Assembly: GCF_003846175.1 (NCBI RefSeq)
Contig: NZ_ML123047.1
Location: 354,887 to 418,886, forward strand
DNA: 64,000 nucleotides
Reading direction: 5' to 3'
Origin: Streptomyces sp. ADI95-17
GTDB taxonomy: Bacteria; Actinomycetota; Actinomycetes; Streptomycetales; Streptomycetaceae
Part shown: positions 40,395-48,408 of the stretch, one piece after another
How positions within the stretch are numbered: position 1 is the first letter of the stretch
Layout: each line of letters begins with the position of its first letter
Made by a program: the position numbers and the translations under genes
Notes under the pieces: generated by a model
The model's input: the letters and a program-made list of their open reading frames with translations, nothing else
Told to the model about the DNA's origin: nothing
The model's database searches: none

Positions 40395-41258
40395 GTGCCG
40401 GAGAAGCGACAACGACCGCCCACCGTGAGGCTCCGCCGCCTGGCCGCCGAACTGCGCCGGCTCCGAGCCGCAGCAGACCTGACGCGCGAAGACGTGGCCA
40501 AGGCGACAGGGATCAACGAGGCGACCCTCTACCGCGTCGAGAAGGCGCGCGCCCGACCGCAGAAGCGGACTCTGGTCGCCCTTCTGGATCTGTATGCGGC
40601 GAACGAAGCGCAACGCGCCGATCTTCTGGCAGTCCAGAACGGCTCCAACGACCAGGGCTGGCTACGTCCGTACCACTCGGAGTTGCCCGAGGAGTACACC
40701 GCCTATATCGGCTTCGAAAGCGAAGCTCGCACCATCCGCAACTACGAGTCCCTCTTCATCCCTGGACTCGCCCAGACGGAGTCCTACGCCCGCGCGGTCG
40801 TCAGGGGCGTGTTGCCGACCGCCAGCAGGAAGGAGGTGGAACAACGTGTACAGGCTCGTGTGGAGCGGCAAGCACTGCTCACCAAGGAGGACCCGCTCCA
40901 GCTCTGGGCCATCGTGGACGAAGCCGCGGTGCGACGCCTCGTCGGCGGACGCGAGGTGATGCGAACACAGGCCAGGCACCTGCTCCAGATGGCAGAAGAG
41001 CCCAACGTCACGATCCAGGTGATCCCGTTCGAGAAGGGCGCCCACGCGGGTATGACGGGCAACTTCGTCCACATGGATTTCCCGGATCCCGTAGACCCGG
41101 AGCTGGTCTACGTGGACACACCGGCCGGAGATCTCTTCCTGGAGTCCGAAGCGGAAATGCGACGCTACAAGTCGATGTTCGAACATCTTCAAGCAGTAGC
41201 CCTGGGGCCGAACGACAGTGCTGGCCTGCTGGCTAGAGTGGCAGAAGCGAGAGATTGA
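40395..41258 (+). CDS. WhiJ/Scr1-type helix-turn-helix regulator with DUF5753
   Basis: 287 residues. An XRE helix-turn-helix (about 12-70, LTREDVAKATGINEATLYRVEKARARP) is followed by DUF5753 (about 95-280), containing YESLFIPGLAQTESYARAV. These regulators pair with a downstream DUF397 protein, as here 6 bp after the stop. XRE/DUF397 pairs influence development and antibiotic production in S. coelicolor and have been described as toxin-antitoxin-like. GTG 40395 is preceded by GAAGGGA. Confidence 0.92.
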   Translation: MPEKRQRPPTVRLRRLAAELRRLRAAADLTREDVAKATGINEATLYRVEKARARPQKRTLVALLDLYAANEAQRADLLAVQNGSNDQGWLRPYHSELPEEYTAYIGFESEARTIRNYESLFIPGLAQTESYARAVVRGVLPTASRKEVEQRVQARVERQALLTKEDPLQLWAIVDEAAVRRLVGGREVMRTQARHLLQMAEEPNVTIQVIPFEKGAHAGMTGNFVHMDFPDPVDPELVYVDTPAGDLFLESEAEMRRYKSMFEHLQAVALGPNDSAGLLARVAEARD

Positions 41259-41264
41259 GAGCAG

Positions 41265-41483
41265 GTGTTGAGAGTGCAGCACGATCCCACGCAGCTCATA
41301 TGGCGAAAGAGCAGCTACAGCAGCGGCAACGGACAGTGCCTTGAGGTCTGCGACGGTATCCAGGAGGTCACGCCCGTGCGGGACAGCAAGAGCGATCGCG
41401 GCCCCTTGCTCGTTTTCCGCGACCGCAGCTGGTCAGCGTTCCTGACTGCGGTGAAGGCCAACTCCTTCTACCGCAGCGCCTGA
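41265..41483 (+). CDS. DUF397 protein
   Basis: A 72-residue protein with the whole DUF397 signature: LIWRKSSYSSGNGQCLEV, then VRDSKSDRGPLLVFRDRSWSAFL. It is the cognate partner of the preceding XRE regulator. The start is GTG 41265, and GTG 41274 is an in-frame alternative three codons on. Function is regulatory and probably by direct contact with the XRE protein. Confidence 0.92.
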   Translation: MLRVQHDPTQLIWRKSSYSSGNGQCLEVCDGIQEVTPVRDSKSDRGPLLVFRDRSWSAFLTAVKANSFYRSA

Positions 41484-41528
41484 CGTCCGGAACGCGCTCT
41501 TGACGCCGCCCTCCGCGTATCTACGCTC

Positions 41529-41810
41529 GTGGAACCAATCGGAACCCGTGAGAAGGCGGCGACGATCACGGCACTACGGTTCATCGCGAAAGACCCCAAC
41601 ACCAACGGAGCTCAGTGCCCCACCGCGTGGGTCGACGACGAAGCGGAAGAGATCGTCATCCAGGGCTGGAACGCCGGGCAGGCGCTGTTGGACCAGTGCC
41701 GTGAAGCCGGGCCCATCCCGGCCACGGAAGCAGTGGTGCGTGTACCGATCCGCATGGTGCCCGCACTGAGGAAGGCATGTGATGTCGCAGACCAACTTGG
41801 CGTTCGCTGA
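41529..41810 (+). CDS. small hypothetical protein, paralogue of the one at 42563
   Basis: Up to 93 residues, no named family known to me. It shares with the 69-residue protein at 42563 the pattern C-P-T, about 11 residues, then I-V-x-Q-G, and both precede a DUF6879 gene. The GTG start at 41529 is uncertain: no Shine-Dalgarno sequence, and TACGCT lies only 2 nt upstream, so the true start may be further in. It overlaps the DUF6879 pseudogene by 29 bp. Confidence 0.6.
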   Translation: MEPIGTREKAATITALRFIAKDPNTNGAQCPTAWVDDEAEEIVIQGWNAGQALLDQCREAGPIPATEAVVRVPIRMVPALRKACDVADQLGVR

Positions 41811-42303
41811 CCTGCTGGCCAACACACGCCATTCGGCCGTGCACCTCGAACTGCGCGATTCGTACGGGATCGGGGAGGAGGAGGCCGAGTTCGACAAGTG
41901 ACGCAACGGTTGGCGCCCCGAACCCGAGCCGGCCACGTGGTGGAACGAATTCCATACATGGGTGAGCGACGCGACAGCGCGGGGGGTCTCGTTTCGTCGC
42001 GCCCGCGTGGTCTCCGAGCCCGCGAGCGCCTACATCAGGTACGAACACGCCTGCACCTATCAGAACGTTGCTGCTGGCGAGTTGGTCCGGTGGTTGCCTC
42101 GCCGCAAGGCTTCGGACCTCGCCTTGCCAGGCAATGACTTCTGGCTTTTCGATGAGCGCCTGATCATGTGGAATCACTTCACGGGCGAAGGAGCCTCAGC
42201 GGGCCCGGAGATGGACGAACGGGAGGACGTGGCGAAGTTCTGCGCGGCGGCGTTCGACGCTGTCTGGGAACGCGCCACGCCCCATGAGGAGTACGGGATC
42301 TGA
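41782..42303 (+). pseudogene. DUF6879 gene interrupted by an in-frame TGA
   Basis: Reading from ATG 41782, 39 codons end in EAEFDK and then TGA at 41899-41901. The same frame then continues uninterrupted as RNGWRPEPEPATWWNEF and on to a normal DUF6879 C-terminus (ALPGNDFWLFDERLIMWNHF, VWERATPHEEYGI) at 42303. Total length, 173 residues, is normal for the family, and relatives have Trp after FDK, so TGG to TGA explains it. Either a nonsense mutation or a sequencing error. Internal GTG 41962 could start a truncated product. Confidence 0.85.
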
Positions 42304-42562
42304 CAAGACCGCACCCAGGCAGGCCCGCGTCCCCCTCATCGATCGGAAAGCCCGAAAAGTCGTAGCGGACCGGCTTCGGGAGATCAGGAAGGACACGGGC
42401 CTCCCGCGTCGCCGGACCTCTCGGTCCACGAGCAGCTCCTGGTTGCACGCAACAGCGATTCAGAGTGACCAGGCACGGGCAATCCTGCGCAATCGTCCAG
42501 CACCCCGCAGCGATCCCAAGCATGCTGAAGGCCCCATCGGTTGCACTTCAGGGAGAGACGTC

Positions 42563-42772
42563 ATGGCCCGACAGCTCCGCATGCTCGGCACAACGTCCGA
42601 GGAAGGAAAGTGCCCCACGCTGTACGAAGACATGCAGACCGGCGACATCATCGTTCAGGGCTACACCGTCGACGACCCCGAGGACGTTGCCCAGCTCGCC
42701 AATATTCTTGACGGGGAGTCGTTCGTCGTTGTCCCACGCGACCTGCTCACCCGCTTCGGCCCCAAGGAGTAG
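42563..42772 (+). CDS. small hypothetical protein preceding DUF6879
   Basis: 69 residues, unrecognised. It begins MARQLRMLGTTSEEGKCPTL and contains DIIVQGYTV and SFVVVPRDLL. Start ATG 42563 has a good Shine-Dalgarno sequence, GGGAGAG. It is similar in pattern to the protein at 41529, and the DUF6879 gene begins 6 bp after its stop, so the pair forms a module that is duplicated here. The preceding 42304-42562 holds no gene I can support. Confidence 0.75.
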   Translation: MARQLRMLGTTSEEGKCPTLYEDMQTGDIIVQGYTVDDPEDVAQLANILDGESFVVVPRDLLTRFGPKE

Positions 42773-42778
42773 AACCCA

Positions 42779-43315
42779 GTGACGCTGTTCATCGACGACG
42801 AGACGTTCGGCGACTACTTCACCGGCTTCGAGCACACGGCGTGGCGGTTGGAAACCCGTCGAGGCTATGACTCCGACCGGACTTCGGAGAGGTACCAGCA
42901 GTTCCTGTCCGGCGAGGAACTGCTGGACAGCACGAACAGCCCATGGTGCGCGAACATCCGCCTCCAGACCGAGCAGGGCAAGCGGATCGAGCGCGTACGC
43001 ATCGTCGACTCTCCGCCGACCGAGGATCAGTTGTTCCTTCTGGCCAGTGCGGCACGGAACAACGCTGCGGGAGAGGACATTCGCAACCTGTGGCGTGCGG
43101 ATGCCAGCGAACTGGACCTCCCTGACGTGGACTTCTGGCTGTTCGACTCACGCCGCGCCCTGGTCCTGCACTTCGACGAGCAGGACAGGCTGCTCGGAAC
43201 CGAGCTGGTCGAGGACCCGGCACGCATCCTCGCGTTCTGCCAGGTGCGAGACGCGGCCTGGCATCGCGCGATCCCGCGCACGGAATTCGTGACACAGGTA
43301 GCTTCAACTGTGTGA
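42779..43315 (+). CDS. DUF6879 family protein (intact copy)
   Basis: 178 residues, starting GTG. The family hallmarks HTAWRLETRRGYDSDRTSERY and the C-terminal DVDFWLFDSRRALVLHFDEQ, with AWHRAIPRTEF, are present. Function is unknown. In Streptomyces these genes accompany XRE/DUF5753 regulators. The final TGA overlaps the GTG of the next XRE gene (GTGA). This is the intact counterpart of the interrupted copy 880 bp upstream. Confidence 0.85.
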   Translation: MTLFIDDETFGDYFTGFEHTAWRLETRRGYDSDRTSERYQQFLSGEELLDSTNSPWCANIRLQTEQGKRIERVRIVDSPPTEDQLFLLASAARNNAAGEDIRNLWRADASELDLPDVDFWLFDSRRALVLHFDEQDRLLGTELVEDPARILAFCQVRDAAWHRAIPRTEFVTQVASTV

Positions 43316-44154
43316 GCACCGATTTTCAACAGGCCCGCGAGACCCTCGGTGCGGGGCTTCGTGAGCTGCGCACCGAGGCAGGGCTGAACGGCAAGGAGTT
43401 CGCCGAGGCACTTGGCTGGCAGCGGTCCAAGGTGTCACGGCTGGAGAACGGGAAACAGACTGCCACCACCACCGATCTGGAGGCGTGGGCTCGTGCGGCA
43501 GGGGCCCACGAGGCTTCAGGGGAACTCAGGGGACGGTTGCGCGGTCTGGAGACCACGTACCGCAGTTGGAGACGGCAGCTTGCCGGCGGTCACCGTGCAC
43601 TCCAGGAAGCCAACGCCGTTCAAGAAATGGAAGCGGAGACCGTCCATCTCTTCGAGTCGGGAATCATTCCTGGGATCTTCCAGACCCCCGACTACGCGCG
43701 TGGCGTACTGACGGATGTGTCCAACCGAATTGGCTCACCGAGCGACGTCGAAGAAGGCGTGCGCGCCCGCATGAAGCGCCAGGAGGCGCTCTACCAGCCG
43801 GGCCATCACTTCCACGCTCTTATATGGGAAGGCGCCCTGCACGTCGTGCGCTGCTCGCCGGAGAGCATGATTGCGCAACTTGGCCGGTTGGCCGGCCTTA
43901 TCGGCATGGACACGGTCACCATCGGCATCGTGCCGCTTGGTGTACGCACCCCGTTCTCACCCAAACACGGCTTCTGGATCATCGACGAGCGCCTAGTCAT
44001 CGCCGATACCTGGAATGCCGAAGTGTGGCTCGACTCCTCCGAGGAGATCGCGTTCTACGTGAAGCTCTGGGACCAGATTCGGAACTCTGCCGTGTTCGGC
44101 CACCAAGCGCACCGCCTCATTGGACGTGCACGCGCCCACCTCAGCCCCACGTAG
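43312..44154 (+). CDS. XRE helix-turn-helix regulator with DUF5753 (second copy)
   Basis: 280 residues. The helix-turn-helix (about 10-65) has EFAEALGWQRSKVSRLENGKQTATTTDLEAW, and DUF5753 (about 95-275) has LFESGIIPGIFQTPDYARGVL. It is of the same family as the regulator at 40395 but of the subtype coupled to DUF6879 instead of DUF397. GTG 43312 overlaps the DUF6879 stop by four bases, so the two proteins are translated together and probably interact. Confidence 0.9.
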   Translation: MSTDFQQARETLGAGLRELRTEAGLNGKEFAEALGWQRSKVSRLENGKQTATTTDLEAWARAAGAHEASGELRGRLRGLETTYRSWRRQLAGGHRALQEANAVQEMEAETVHLFESGIIPGIFQTPDYARGVLTDVSNRIGSPSDVEEGVRARMKRQEALYQPGHHFHALIWEGALHVVRCSPESMIAQLGRLAGLIGMDTVTIGIVPLGVRTPFSPKHGFWIIDERLVIADTWNAEVWLDSSEEIAFYVKLWDQIRNSAVFGHQAHRLIGRARAHLSPT

Positions 44155-44241
44155 GCAACAAACCCCAACCGTCATGACACCTTGCGCAATCTGCCGCAAC
44201 TGGCCCACAACTCCACATTCAGCCTCCGTACGGTGCTGGTC

Positions 44242-44697
44242 ATGGCCCCTCGCACACGCAATCCGGGCTCGGACTGGCTGGCTTCCTGCGCCTCCGACCC
44301 CGTACAGGTACACCGCACGTGGGCAACCGACGGTCTCGCCCTCATTCGCGCCGAGCGACGCTGGGTCGCTGTCGAAGCAGACCTGATGCGCTCCGTCCAC
44401 GCGTTGCAGCACATCGCCCCCGACCGGCTCGGCCCCCTCCTCGTCCGTCCCGGCGAGGACCTCGCGTGGTGGCTGGCACCACCGCACGCGGAAGCCCTCC
44501 TCGCGGGCATCCCCGGGCTGCGCGTCCGCCCCGAAGGCCAGCCACTGCGATGCCCACCGGCCGAGCGGTACATCGATGGGCTTGGCTGGCTGGAGAAGCC
44601 CGACGGTGCGGGGCGGCTGACCGATCCCGCCGAGCTCGGCGCTGCCTTCGGTGTCCGAGCAGCGTGTTCGCGCCTGCCCGCAGGGGCTTTCGGATGA
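44242..44697 (+). CDS. hypothetical protein associated with XRE/DUF6879 module
   Basis: About 151 residues of an actinobacterial family without named function. Recognisable stretches are DRLGPLLVRPGEDLAWWLAP and RYIDGLGWLEKPDGAGRLTD. No catalytic motif is visible. The ATG at 44242 is chosen, and GTG 44233 in the same frame is possible. Its stop overlaps the next ATG (ATGA), forming a two-gene unit 87 bp after the XRE gene. Confidence 0.65.
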   Translation: MAPRTRNPGSDWLASCASDPVQVHRTWATDGLALIRAERRWVAVEADLMRSVHALQHIAPDRLGPLLVRPGEDLAWWLAPPHAEALLAGIPGLRVRPEGQPLRCPPAERYIDGLGWLEKPDGAGRLTDPAELGAAFGVRAACSRLPAGAFG

Positions 44698-44903
44698 CAG
44701 ATCTCCAAAGCTCCGGCGAATTGCCGCCCGTAGCCACACTCTCCCGGGAACAGCGGCGCGGCGTGCACTGCGTTTGGTGCTCAGCAGCTCTGTCGGTGCG
44801 CACCGCCGTGAACTTGGGCGCACGCGAGATCGCCGTCTTCGGCACCACCGTCCAGTGGTTTCCCCGTTGCTGCATCAGCTGCCGCGACAGCCACCCGGAG
44901 TGA
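44694..44903 (+). CDS. small zinc-ribbon-like protein
   Basis: 69 residues with two cysteine pairs, CVWC near the middle and CCISC near the C-terminus, the spacing of a treble-clef or rubredoxin-like zinc site. It overlaps the previous gene by ATGA and is followed by a strong stem-loop. A small metal-stabilised partner or DNA-binding protein is likely. Function is unknown. Confidence 0.7.
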   Translation: MTDLQSSGELPPVATLSREQRRGVHCVWCSAALSVRTAVNLGAREIAVFGTTVQWFPRCCISCRDSHPE

Positions 44904-44965
44904 ATTCCTTCCAGGAATCCGTCCTCGCAGGCAGCCCCCGCGCCGCCAGCAGGAACGGCCGAGGT

Positions 44966-45006
44966 CCCGCCCCCGGGAATGTCCGGCAAGACCGTCCGGG
45001 GGCGGG
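44966..45006 (+). terminator. stem-loop after the zinc-ribbon gene
   Basis: The 11-bp inverted repeat CCCGCCCCCGG / CCGGGGGCGGG with a 19-nt loop lies 62 bp after the stop codon. It probably ends the 42.6-44.9 kb transcript. Confidence 0.65.
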
Positions 45007-45288
45007 CTGCAAGTGCACGGCAGGGCAGGGAATCCGCCCTGTCCTGGTGACTTGAGGAGGCGACAGCGTTGACCTTCAGAGAAGCACTGACGCGCCAGGC
45101 AACCGTATGGGCGGGGACAACGGGGGCCACGGGGCGGACGACACCGACATCGAGGACGGCGACGGCAACGGGGGGAGCGGCTCTCCGGGCCACTGATCAC
45201 CGGCAACCGTCGGTCACCGCCCCGAGAACAGTGGGAGCAGGTCCCCGGTTCCGGCCGGGGCCTCACCCGCTCGAAAGAGACTCCGCGC
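45007..45288. other. intergenic stretch without a supported gene
   Basis: The 385 bp between genes (44904-45288) contain the stem-loop above and then no convincing gene. GAGGAGG at 45054 precedes a TTG, but that frame is Thr/Ala-rich low complexity running into the next gene. Another frame from an ATG near 45107 gives only a short Gly/Asp-rich peptide. The promoter of the downstream gene should lie here. Confidence 0.5.
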
Positions 45289-46047
45289 ATGAATCTCCTG
45301 GTCGTCGACTGGGATTTCTTCTTTCCCACCCCGGCCTCGGGTGGCCCTCGGGGCCCGCACGATGAACTTTTCAACTGGCTGGTGGCCGAGGACGAGTTCC
45401 ACACGGAGACCGTCTGGGAGGCCAGGCTCCGGGACTTCCGGTCTGCGGGAATCGATCTGCCGCAGGTGGAGGGATGGCAGGGCTTCTGGGATCGCTTCAC
45501 CTTCGCTCCCGGCACGTCCCTCACGTACGCCGACAGCAACGCATGGGCCGCCCACCTCTGGCCGTCCGACCTCGGTGCACAAGCTTCTGCCTGGCATGCG
45601 GTCCACCTGTACGACGCCCACCACGATGCCGGGTACCGGACGAACCACGACAGCTTCGACGCCTGGAAGGAATCCGGCGACGGCATCCGGTGCGAGAACT
45701 GGATGCTCGCTCATGCGTGGGCGGGCTCCGATCTCCATGTCCACTTCCCGCCCTGGCGCGAGTCACTGGCCCGGCCACCGGAGACCCCGCTCGTTCCGGT
45801 GACGATGGCCATCGACGACGGCACGCCCCCGGCCGTGGCGTTCGATCTCGTCTTCGTCTGCCGGTCCGGGGCGTGGGTGCCACCTTGGGCGGACGGGGCG
45901 TTCAGCGAATTCCTGCGGAGCGCCCCGATGCCGCGAACGGTCTTCCACCGGAACCGCTGGGTTCATCCACGCCCTGACCCGGCCCGTATGGCGGACATGA
46001 AGGCCGCGCTGTACCGCAAGGTCGAGGAGATCACCGGCGACAGCTGA
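45289..46047 (+). CDS. UPF0489-like (arginase-fold) hypothetical protein
   Basis: 252 residues. It opens with NLLVVDWDFFFP, an aspartate-containing strand, and has YDAHHDAGYR, a D-x-H-H-D pattern like the metal-binding DAHHD loops of UPF0489 and arginase-fold proteins. RCENWMLAHAW and VAFDLVFVCRSGAWVPPW follow. A metallohydrolase-like fold is suggested but the substrate is unknown. Flanking stem-loops at 44966 and 46083 make it an independent transcript. Confidence 0.6.
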   Translation: MNLLVVDWDFFFPTPASGGPRGPHDELFNWLVAEDEFHTETVWEARLRDFRSAGIDLPQVEGWQGFWDRFTFAPGTSLTYADSNAWAAHLWPSDLGAQASAWHAVHLYDAHHDAGYRTNHDSFDAWKESGDGIRCENWMLAHAWAGSDLHVHFPPWRESLARPPETPLVPVTMAIDDGTPPAVAFDLVFVCRSGAWVPPWADGAFSEFLRSAPMPRTVFHRNRWVHPRPDPARMADMKAALYRKVEEITGDS

Positions 46048-46082
46048 CAGAGGCGATACGCCCTCCGGCGGCATCTCGGCAA

Positions 46083-46113
46083 CGCCGGCTCGTCCTCGGT
46101 ACGCGAGCCGGCG
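46083..46113. terminator. intrinsic terminator between convergent genes
   Basis: The 10-bp perfect stem CGCCGGCTCG / CGAGCCGGCG with an 11-nt loop starts 35 bp after the UPF0489-like stop and lies 66 bp from the convergent thioesterase stop. Confidence 0.72.
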
Positions 46114-46179
46114 CTGCGGCGGCGGTGTCAGGGCCTGCCGGAAGAGGCGCCTCGCCGCGTGACGGCCATGAGCGGCGGT

Positions 46180-46983
46180 TCAGTCACCGGGCAGCGGGCG
46201 GACGGTGAGGGTCTGTTCGGCATGGCCGACGGGTCCTCGGAGGTCGTGCAGGACGCTGCTGGTGAGTCCCTGTCCCGACGGGCCGAAAGTGGTGGTGGTG
46301 TCCAGTCCGGTCCACGGTCCTTCCGGCTGCCTGTGCAGATGGATCGTCAGGTCCAGGTTCGGGAACATCCACGCGGTGGGATCCTGCTGGACGGCGATGC
46401 CGTTCGCGATGTCCACCAGCGCGATGTACGAGGCGAGGGAGCCGATCGGCTCGCCGGCGACCAGGTCGACGGGCGAGGACGCCCAGGCCGCCGTGCGTCC
46501 CTTGCGGAGCGGAGGCGTTCGACGGACGTCGATGGACGAGACGAAGCCTCCGTCCCACCTCTCGCTCATTGCCCAGGGAGTGAGTTCCTCGGGGGCGGGG
46601 AGCCGCTCGTGGGGGCTGTCGGCGACGGCGGAGGTGTCCAGGGACGCCAGCAGCCAGGCACGGGCGCGGACGACCGGGCGGCCGCCGATGGTCACGGTCG
46701 CTTCGAGGAGTTCGATGGTCCGGCCGGGACGAACGGTCTCGACGGTGATCTCGCACTCGTCGAGGGCGATGCGGCCGAGGATGTCGTAGCTGATCCTGGC
46801 GATCACGAGATTCCCCGGCCGCGTCGCGAGGTGCCGTTCGAGGGTGTGCGCGACGAGCCCGGCCAGCGGGCTGAAGTGCTGTTCGTCGGTGCTCCACGCG
46901 CCCCCGGCGTGAGCCGTTGGTTTGTAGGAGTGTTCGCCCGTCCGCTCGTAGTAGCTCTCGCGCTCGGCGACGCCTGTGGTCAC
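46180..46983 (-). CDS. acyl-CoA thioesterase-like protein (TesB-type double hotdog)
   Basis: 267 residues. Two hotdog halves are visible: the N-terminal half contains GGAWSTDEQHFSPLAGLVAHTLE and ARISYDILGRIALDECEI, and the C-terminal half contains FPNLDLTIHLHRQPEGPWTG and SSVLHDLRGPVGHAEQTL. This resembles TesB-like acyl-CoA thioesterases of actinobacteria. Start GTG 46983 follows AAGGAG at 9 nt. A longer ATG start at 47031 has no such site. The 46984-47213 region upstream has no gene I can support. Confidence 0.75.
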   Translation of the reverse strand: MTTGVAERESYYERTGEHSYKPTAHAGGAWSTDEQHFSPLAGLVAHTLERHLATRPGNLVIARISYDILGRIALDECEITVETVRPGRTIELLEATVTIGGRPVVRARAWLLASLDTSAVADSPHERLPAPEELTPWAMSERWDGGFVSSIDVRRTPPLRKGRTAAWASSPVDLVAGEPIGSLASYIALVDIANGIAVQQDPTAWMFPNLDLTIHLHRQPEGPWTGLDTTTTFGPSGQGLTSSVLHDLRGPVGHAEQTLTVRPLPGD

Positions 46984-47213
46984 GGGATCCGTCTCCTTGA
47001 ACAGGGCAGGTGATGCACGGGACAGCTGCATCTACCACGCATCGTAGGGAGCGCAGCCCTCGCCGGGCACCGTGATCTCACGCACAGGCGGTAGGGCAGG
47101 ACGACGGATTGTCCGCGTGCAGCACAGCGTGGACGAGCGGATCGGCTGAAGTACGTCGAGGGGATCTGGGGACCCTGTTCCCGGCCGACTACGTCGCCTC
47201 CATGGAGGTGTGA

Positions 47214-48353
47214 TCACAGGGCGTACGGATCGCTGATGGTGTGCCGCCGGTGCGCCGTGGCCAGTACCCGTTCCGGGAACCGCGGTCCGGCCACGTAGTG
47301 GCGGCCTTTTGTCCGGCCCACGGCCGTCAGCAGCTGCGCCTTGGTGAGTGCCTGCAGATCGCGCGTGGCCTGCTGTGTGTTGATCGACTCTGCCTTCTCG
47401 TAGCGGCTGCGCCGCACCCGGCCGACCATGGCCACCTCGTGCAGCGCGGTGACCTGCCGCTCCGTGACTCCGTGTGTGCCTGCCTCCTCCATCAGTTGCA
47501 CCCAGCAGTCGTTGGAACGGTCGACACGGCGTTGCACGCGCTGGGTCTGCTGGTGGTAGGCGAGCAGGTTGAATCTGATCCAGGGCATGGTGTGGCGCTC
47601 CGGCGACCAGACCGGTCCTCCGACCTCTCGCAGCACCTTGTAGTACTCCCAGGTGTTACCCGGCATACCCAGCCATTCCTCGATCGAGGAGAACTCGGGG
47701 GCGAGCACACCACCGCGTGCGATGAGAAGGGTCTGCAGCGAGCGGGACATACGGCCGTTGCCGTCGGACCATGGGTGGATCTTCACCAGGTTCAGATGGG
47801 CCATGGCAGCGCGGAGCAGCACATGACTGTCCAGGTCGCCTTCGTTGAGCCAGTCCACGAGCTCGCTCATGAGCCCGGGAACCCGATCCTGCTCAGGGCC
47901 CTCGTAATCGGTGGCGAGCTCGTCTCCCGGCGCGGTGATGCGGATCGAGGTCCTGCGCCACTGCCCGGCGAGCTTGCGGGGGTGGTGATGCCCCTGGAGC
48001 ATCCAGTGCAGGCTGTTGAGAAGTTCCTTGCTGTATCGGAAGTCGGTCACATCGTGCAGTGACTGGATATACGTCATGGCCTGTTGGTAGGCCAGCGTCT
48101 CCGCCTTGTTCTCGTCACTGGCCTCGACCTCGCGCTCGCCATCCATCAGGTCGGCGACGTCCACGGCATCGACGCGGTAGCCCTCGATCGTGTTGGACGC
48201 CGCGATGGCACTGGCCGTCAGGGCCTTGCGCAGATCGAGAGTCCACTTCATCGGAGCCTGCTGCACCGCGTTCCGCAGCTGTTCGCGCAGGGCGTTGATC
48301 TGCTCCAGGACCCGAAGGTCGGACGAATCCAGGCGCGGCATCTCATACAGCAT
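47214..48353 (-). CDS. Fic-domain protein (AMPylase-type) with N-terminal inhibitory motif
   Basis: 379 residues. The Fic motif HPWSDGNGRMSR (193-204) has all catalytic residues: His193, Gly198, Asn199, Gly200, Arg201 and Arg204. The inhibitory helix carries SNTIEG (53-58), with Glu57 expected to block ATP until relieved. A winged-helix domain occupies the C-terminus (about 290-375). Such proteins transfer AMP to target hydroxyls. ATG 48353 has no Shine-Dalgarno sequence, but TATCAT lies 6 nt upstream, so a leaderless mRNA is likely. No antitoxin gene is adjacent. Confidence 0.92.
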   Translation of the reverse strand: MLYEMPRLDSSDLRVLEQINALREQLRNAVQQAPMKWTLDLRKALTASAIAASNTIEGYRVDAVDVADLMDGEREVEASDENKAETLAYQQAMTYIQSLHDVTDFRYSKELLNSLHWMLQGHHHPRKLAGQWRRTSIRITAPGDELATDYEGPEQDRVPGLMSELVDWLNEGDLDSHVLLRAAMAHLNLVKIHPWSDGNGRMSRSLQTLLIARGGVLAPEFSSIEEWLGMPGNTWEYYKVLREVGGPVWSPERHTMPWIRFNLLAYHQQTQRVQRRVDRSNDCWVQLMEEAGTHGVTERQVTALHEVAMVGRVRRSRYEKAESINTQQATRDLQALTKAQLLTAVGRTKGRHYVAGPRFPERVLATAHRRHTISDPYAL

Positions 48354-48408
48354 GGCGCAATGATACCCAGTGACTATCGTTCCATCGAGCTGCACCCTCG
48401 CCGCGCTG

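Noticed and set aside
41899..41901. TGA within the DUF6879 frame read as selenocysteine or programmed readthrough
   Set aside because: The family has Trp at this place, no stem-loop of SECIS type is evident downstream, and Streptomyces DUF6879 proteins are not known selenoproteins. Nonsense mutation or error is simpler.
45069..45365. A plus-strand frame preceded by a good GAGGAGG box
   Set aside because: The predicted product is Thr/Ala/Arg low complexity, starts at TTG and overlaps the next gene by 77 bp in another frame. The box could equally belong to nothing.
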